Source: JAMQKA01 sp043951865
Lineage (GTDB): Bacteria > Bacteroidota > Rhodothermia > Balneolales > Balneolaceae
DNA length: 64,000 nt
NCBI RefSeq assembly: GCF_043951865.1
Contig: NZ_JBINJF010000008.1
Coordinates: forward strand, 1 to 64,000
Direction of reading: 5' to 3'
The translations under genes were made by a program, and so were the position numbers. This document shows positions 60,731-64,000 of the stretch, one piece after another. The notes under the pieces were generated by a model. It was not told where the DNA came from. It made no database searches and saw only the letters and a list, made by a program, of their open reading frames with translations. The stretch's first letter is position 1. Every line of letters starts with the position of its first letter.

Positions 60731-62584
60731 ATGAATATGAATATCAAAACCAAGCTCTATGCCGGGCTTGGAATACTGGCTTTTTTAATCATAATCCTGG
60801 GTGGCAGTGGGCTGATATTTATCAACACCCTGGCGGATAATTCGAGTGCTATTATCCGGAACAACATTCGGACGTTGACCTATATGGAGAATATGGAGCA
60901 GACGCTAAAAGAGCTGCACCTGAAGCAGGCTTCCCAACTTGATTCGAGCAGAAACATAACCCAATCCTCAGCAGTTGCCGTTGATTCTCTTAAAAAGCAG
61001 TTGGCCAATAGCTTATCGGCTCAACAGCAGAATATCACGGAAACGGGAGAGGCGGACCTGAGCAATCAGTTGCAGGGAGCAATTAAGAGATATCTTGACC
61101 GATATAAACAGCTAAATTCCGCAAACGCTCTTAATCTGAGCTCCTATCAAGAAATGGCCAGACAATACGGGCAGATACAGGGTATGCTGGCTGAGATTAC
61201 AAATTTGAATATCGAGGCCATTGAGCGTAAAAATGACGCGGCGCAGAGAACAGCATCGAATGTCATTTTCTACATGACTATTATCGGGGGCGTTAGCGCG
61301 CTGCTGGCTTTCGGTCTCCTGATTAAATATCCCAATTATATCGTAAAACCGATCCGTGAGCTGATCGACCGTATCAAACAAATAGCTGATCAAAACTATG
61401 ATCAGCGGCTTGAATTTACGACCGGCGACGAATACGAAGAATTGGCCCAGGCTTTTAACAGGATGGCGAATCGTCTGCAGGAGTACGATTCCAGCACGAT
61501 GGCCAAACTGATGAATGAGAAGCAGCGTATCGAAGCGATTATCAATCATATGCACGAAGCCATTATTGGCCTGGACCGAGAAAAGAATGTGCTGTTTGTC
61601 AATGCCAAGGCTGAAGAGTTGATTGGCAGTGAACGAAGTTCGCTGGTTGGCCGGTATGCCCCGGATATCGCTTCAACGAATGACCTGGTTCGCAAACTTA
61701 TCCAGGATCTCATGGAAGCGAACAGCAGGAAAGAAGTTGAGAGCGACGAGCCTGATTTGATCAAGATAAAGAACGGTGAGCGACAAGTGTATTATTCAAA
61801 AGAAATCATCCCCGTAATTACCGGTAATGCTGCAGCAGAAGAAGAGAAACAGATCGGGACGATAATAACCCTGAAAAACGTAACGCACTTTCAGGAGATG
61901 GACGAAGCCAAATCAAATTTTGTGGCGGTGGTATCTCATGAGTTAAAAACACCCATCGCCTCCATTAATATGAGTCTGAGACTTTTAGAAGACGAACGTG
62001 TAGGCACGCTCAACGAGGAGCAAAGTAACCTGATACAAAGTATCCGGGATGATACCCGGCGCATGAAAAGAACGACAACGGAACTTCTGGATCTTTCAAA
62101 AATTGAAGCTGGCAATATTCAGTTGAACACGCAACCGGCCCAACCGTTGGATCTCATTGAATATGCGTATGAAACCATGATGATGCAGGCCAATCAGAAG
62201 GATATTGAACTCGAAATTCACTGCGATCAAAATCTGCCGCCGGTAAAAACGGATGTACAGAAAACCGTGTGGGTGTTGGTCAATTTAATCTCTAATGCTA
62301 TACGATATACGCCCAAAAATGGGCTCATAGAATTAAAGGCCGAGGAAAAACCCAGTTCAATAAAATTCCTGGTGACCGACACGGGAGAAGGCATAGCGGA
62401 AGAGTATCTGGGCAAAATTTTTCAAAAATATTTCCAGATCCATGCTGAGAAAGACGGGGATGGCGGAAGTGGTCTGGGACTGGCAATAGCAAAAGAATTT
62501 ATAAATGCGCAGGGAGGAGAAATAGATGTTCAAAGTACCGTGGGAAAAGGAAGTACCTTTTATTTTACCCTTCCGAAAAATTAA
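60731..62584 (+). CDS. Membrane sensor histidine kinase (HAMP-PAS-HisKA-HATPase)
   Basis: 617 residues. The first transmembrane helix (9-32) and second (178-200) enclose a periplasmic four-helix-type sensor domain (about 33-177). HAMP (201-252), a PAS domain (about 265-390, HEAIIGLDREKNVLFVNAKA), then HisKA with the phospho-His at 403 in VAVVSHELKTPIASINMSLR follow. The HATPase domain has the N box LISNAIRYTPKNG, G1 DTGEGIAEEYLGKIF and G2 SGLGLAIAKEF. All catalytic motifs are present. Its partner is the sigma-54 activator 41 bp downstream. The arrangement resembles KinB-AlgB of pseudomonads in architecture. Confidence 0.93.
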   Translation: MNMNIKTKLYAGLGILAFLIIILGGSGLIFINTLADNSSAIIRNNIRTLTYMENMEQTLKELHLKQASQLDSSRNITQSSAVAVDSLKKQLANSLSAQQQNITETGEADLSNQLQGAIKRYLDRYKQLNSANALNLSSYQEMARQYGQIQGMLAEITNLNIEAIERKNDAAQRTASNVIFYMTIIGGVSALLAFGLLIKYPNYIVKPIRELIDRIKQIADQNYDQRLEFTTGDEYEELAQAFNRMANRLQEYDSSTMAKLMNEKQRIEAIINHMHEAIIGLDREKNVLFVNAKAEELIGSERSSLVGRYAPDIASTNDLVRKLIQDLMEANSRKEVESDEPDLIKIKNGERQVYYSKEIIPVITGNAAAEEEKQIGTIITLKNVTHFQEMDEAKSNFVAVVSHELKTPIASINMSLRLLEDERVGTLNEEQSNLIQSIRDDTRRMKRTTTELLDLSKIEAGNIQLNTQPAQPLDLIEYAYETMMMQANQKDIELEIHCDQNLPPVKTDVQKTVWVLVNLISNAIRYTPKNGLIELKAEEKPSSIKFLVTDTGEGIAEEYLGKIFQKYFQIHAEKDGDGGSGLGLAIAKEFINAQGGEIDVQSTVGKGSTFYFTLPKN

Positions 62585-62625
62585 GGTGAATAGTTTTTGT
62601 TTAACCCTTCAGTAATTTATCCCTT

Positions 62626-63948
62626 ATGAGTGAAAATGTATTAGTTATTGATGATGAAGACCGTTTTCGAGAACTTCTTTCCAGAATAATTGGGCTGGAA
62701 GGATTTAATGTAATACAGGCTAAAAATATCAAAAAAGGCCTGCAGGCACTGGAAGACAACTTTATTCACGTTGTTGTGACGGATGTAAAGCTCCCGGATG
62801 GCAGTGGGCTCCACCTGCTTGAAAAGATAAAACAGAAATATCCGCTTATTGAGGTCATCGTGATTACCGCTTATGGCACTATTCAAGACGGCGTGAATGC
62901 GATGAAGCAGGGCGCTTTTGATTACATCACCAAGGGAGATGACGATGACAAAATCCATGTCATGGTAGAACGTGCCGCCGAAAAGGCCCAGATGCAGCAT
63001 AAACTTCGCCATCTCGAGCAACGCGTTGACGATAAATATGGGTTTGAAAGTATCGTAGGCGAATCGGAAGCCATTCAGGAAGCCATACAGATGGCAAAAA
63101 AAGTAGCTGACTCTGATATGAGTGTACTGCTGCAGGGAGAGACCGGAACAGGCAAGGAGCTTTTTGCGCAGGCCATTCACCAGGCTAGTCCGCGTAAAGG
63201 TGGTCCTTTCGTGGCACTGAATTGCAGCGCTTTTCCCAAGGATATGTTAGAATCTGAGATGTTTGGTTTTAAAAAGGGAGCATTTACAGGAGCTACTGAA
63301 CCAAAAAAGGGATTAATTGAAGAAGCCGATGGGGGAACCCTCTTTTTGGATGAAATTGGAGAGATGGATATCGGCCTGCAGGCCAAACTGTTGCGTTTCC
63401 TTGAAAACAACAAATTCACGAAGCTTGGCGAAACTCAGGAACGATCGGTTGATATACGGGTAATTGCGGCTACCAATAAAGATTTAAAGAAAGAGGCTGA
63501 AGAAGAAGGATTTCGGGATGATCTTTACTATCGCCTGGCCGGTTTTGAAATCCGAATTCCTCCTCTTCGGGATCGCAAGCAAGATATTCCACTCCTGGCA
63601 AATTTCTTTCTACAGCGCCTCAATCAACGAGTACAACGCATTGATGATGAGGCTATGATCCTGCTGCTGTCTTATTCGTGGCAGGGAAATATTCGAGAGC
63701 TCAAAAATATTATAGAGCGATCTGCTATCTTGGCCGACGGGGATACTATTACCCCGGATCTGCTACCACGTGAATTTCATGGAGAATCTACATCGTCATC
63801 AGGCAGTCCAAATTCATTAAAAGAAATGGAGCGCGTTCATATTAAAAGAGTATTAGAACAGGCCGCTGGGAATAAAACAAAAGCTGCGGAAATGTTGGGT
63901 ATCGGAACCAGCACGCTGTATCGTAAAATTGATGAGTATGATTTGTAG
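62626..63948 (+). CDS. Sigma-54-dependent response regulator (NtrC family)
   Basis: 440 residues. Receiver domain 1-120 with Asp9/Asp10, the phospho-acceptor Asp53 (TDVKLPDGSG) and Lys103. The AAA+ activator domain (about 142-380) has Walker A GETGTGKE (171-178) and GAFTGA (218-223), the sigma-54-contacting loop, and FLDEIGEMDIGLQAKLLRFL as Walker B. The Fis-type helix-turn-helix at the end is AAGNKTKAAEMLGIGTSTLY. All elements for sigma-54 activation are intact. A decayed copy of its receiver region lies at 55526-55830. Start ATG 62626, 41 bp after the kinase stop. Confidence 0.95.
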   Translation: MSENVLVIDDEDRFRELLSRIIGLEGFNVIQAKNIKKGLQALEDNFIHVVVTDVKLPDGSGLHLLEKIKQKYPLIEVIVITAYGTIQDGVNAMKQGAFDYITKGDDDDKIHVMVERAAEKAQMQHKLRHLEQRVDDKYGFESIVGESEAIQEAIQMAKKVADSDMSVLLQGETGTGKELFAQAIHQASPRKGGPFVALNCSAFPKDMLESEMFGFKKGAFTGATEPKKGLIEEADGGTLFLDEIGEMDIGLQAKLLRFLENNKFTKLGETQERSVDIRVIAATNKDLKKEAEEEGFRDDLYYRLAGFEIRIPPLRDRKQDIPLLANFFLQRLNQRVQRIDDEAMILLLSYSWQGNIRELKNIIERSAILADGDTITPDLLPREFHGESTSSSGSPNSLKEMERVHIKRVLEQAAGNKTKAAEMLGIGTSTLYRKIDEYDL

Positions 63949-64000
63949 GGACGTTTCCTGTCAAGTTTGAAGTGGGTTCCTGTCGTAGAAATCAGTCCGC
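63949..64000. other. Trailing 52 bp, no gene seen
   Basis: The sequence after the activator stop contains two TTCCTGTC motifs 21 bp apart (63956 and 63977). This could be the edge of another repeat or mobile element but too little is inside the window to say. Confidence 0.2.

Noticed and set aside
1..64000. CRISPR arrays, rRNA genes or phage structural genes
   Set aside because: I looked for regularly spaced direct repeats, rRNA signatures and capsid or tail genes and saw none.

Overview
The window looks like a chromosome segment from a Balneolota/Rhodothermota-type member of the wider Bacteroidota group. This is inferred from gene families, not from a marker gene. The signs are a TonB-dependent receptor with two DUF4249-like lipoproteins, PorT-like and OmpA-like barrel proteins, an Mrp ATPase without the usual C-terminal CxxC, a Bacteroidota-type permease beside its ABC ATPase, TAnnTTTG-like promoter motifs and Bacteroidota-style dispersed intergenic repeats. 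MscL, a cation:proton antiporter, a CDF exporter and a Trk-type potassium locus would suit a salt-exposed organism.

Layout. 0-1.8 kb: the end of an IS21-type element (IstB tail plus repeated terminal motif) beside two AT-rich membrane-protein genes of unknown function. 2.2-8.3 kb: DUF5995 protein, GntP permease, DUF3185 protein, MscL with a zinc ribbon, FtsH with a 57-residue downstream gene, tRNA-Lys. 8.9-24 kb: OmpA/SPOR-like protein, serine hydrolase with membrane tail, two-gene ABC exporter, barrel protein, the two lipoproteins with their TonB receptor, UvrA. 24.5-44.7 kb: Mrp, a VOC protein, an F420-reductase-like dehydrogenase, an ECF sigma/anti-sigma/Spy-like stress cluster, a membrane-anchored Mur ligase divergent from a sugar nucleotidyltransferase, CDF, Cca, IspE, glycogen phosphorylase, dihaem cytochrome c divergent from MarR, amidohydrolase, UBP zinc finger, CPA2 antiporter. 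45-55.4 kb: 2-hydroxyacid dehydrogenase, a five-gene quinone/electrophile-detoxification operon resembling the Bacillus mhq genes with a perfect 18-bp palindrome at its promoter, patatin, sulfatase, FAD sugar-lactone oxidase, SDR. 55.4-64 kb: an AT-richer, partly decayed island with a relic of an NtrC-type receiver gene, a frameshifted small gene, a broken trkH, an intact trkA, a frameshifted ktrA-like gene, a universal-stress-type protein, and an intact membrane histidine kinase with a sigma-54 activator.

The most interesting unit is the last one. Three candidate sigma-54 (-24/-12) promoters lie in the island: before the kinase/activator pair, before the stress-protein gene and before the frameshifted small gene. 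They suggest a self-activating sigma-54 regulon attached to potassium uptake and stress functions. Its transporter genes carry several disabling lesions while its regulators remain intact.

Intergenic DNA holds at least four dispersed repeat families, here called A (A1-A3), B (B1-B4), C (C1-C2 plus fragments) and D (D1-D3). D3 is a compact 87-bp element with near-perfect terminal inverted repeats and an internal hairpin.
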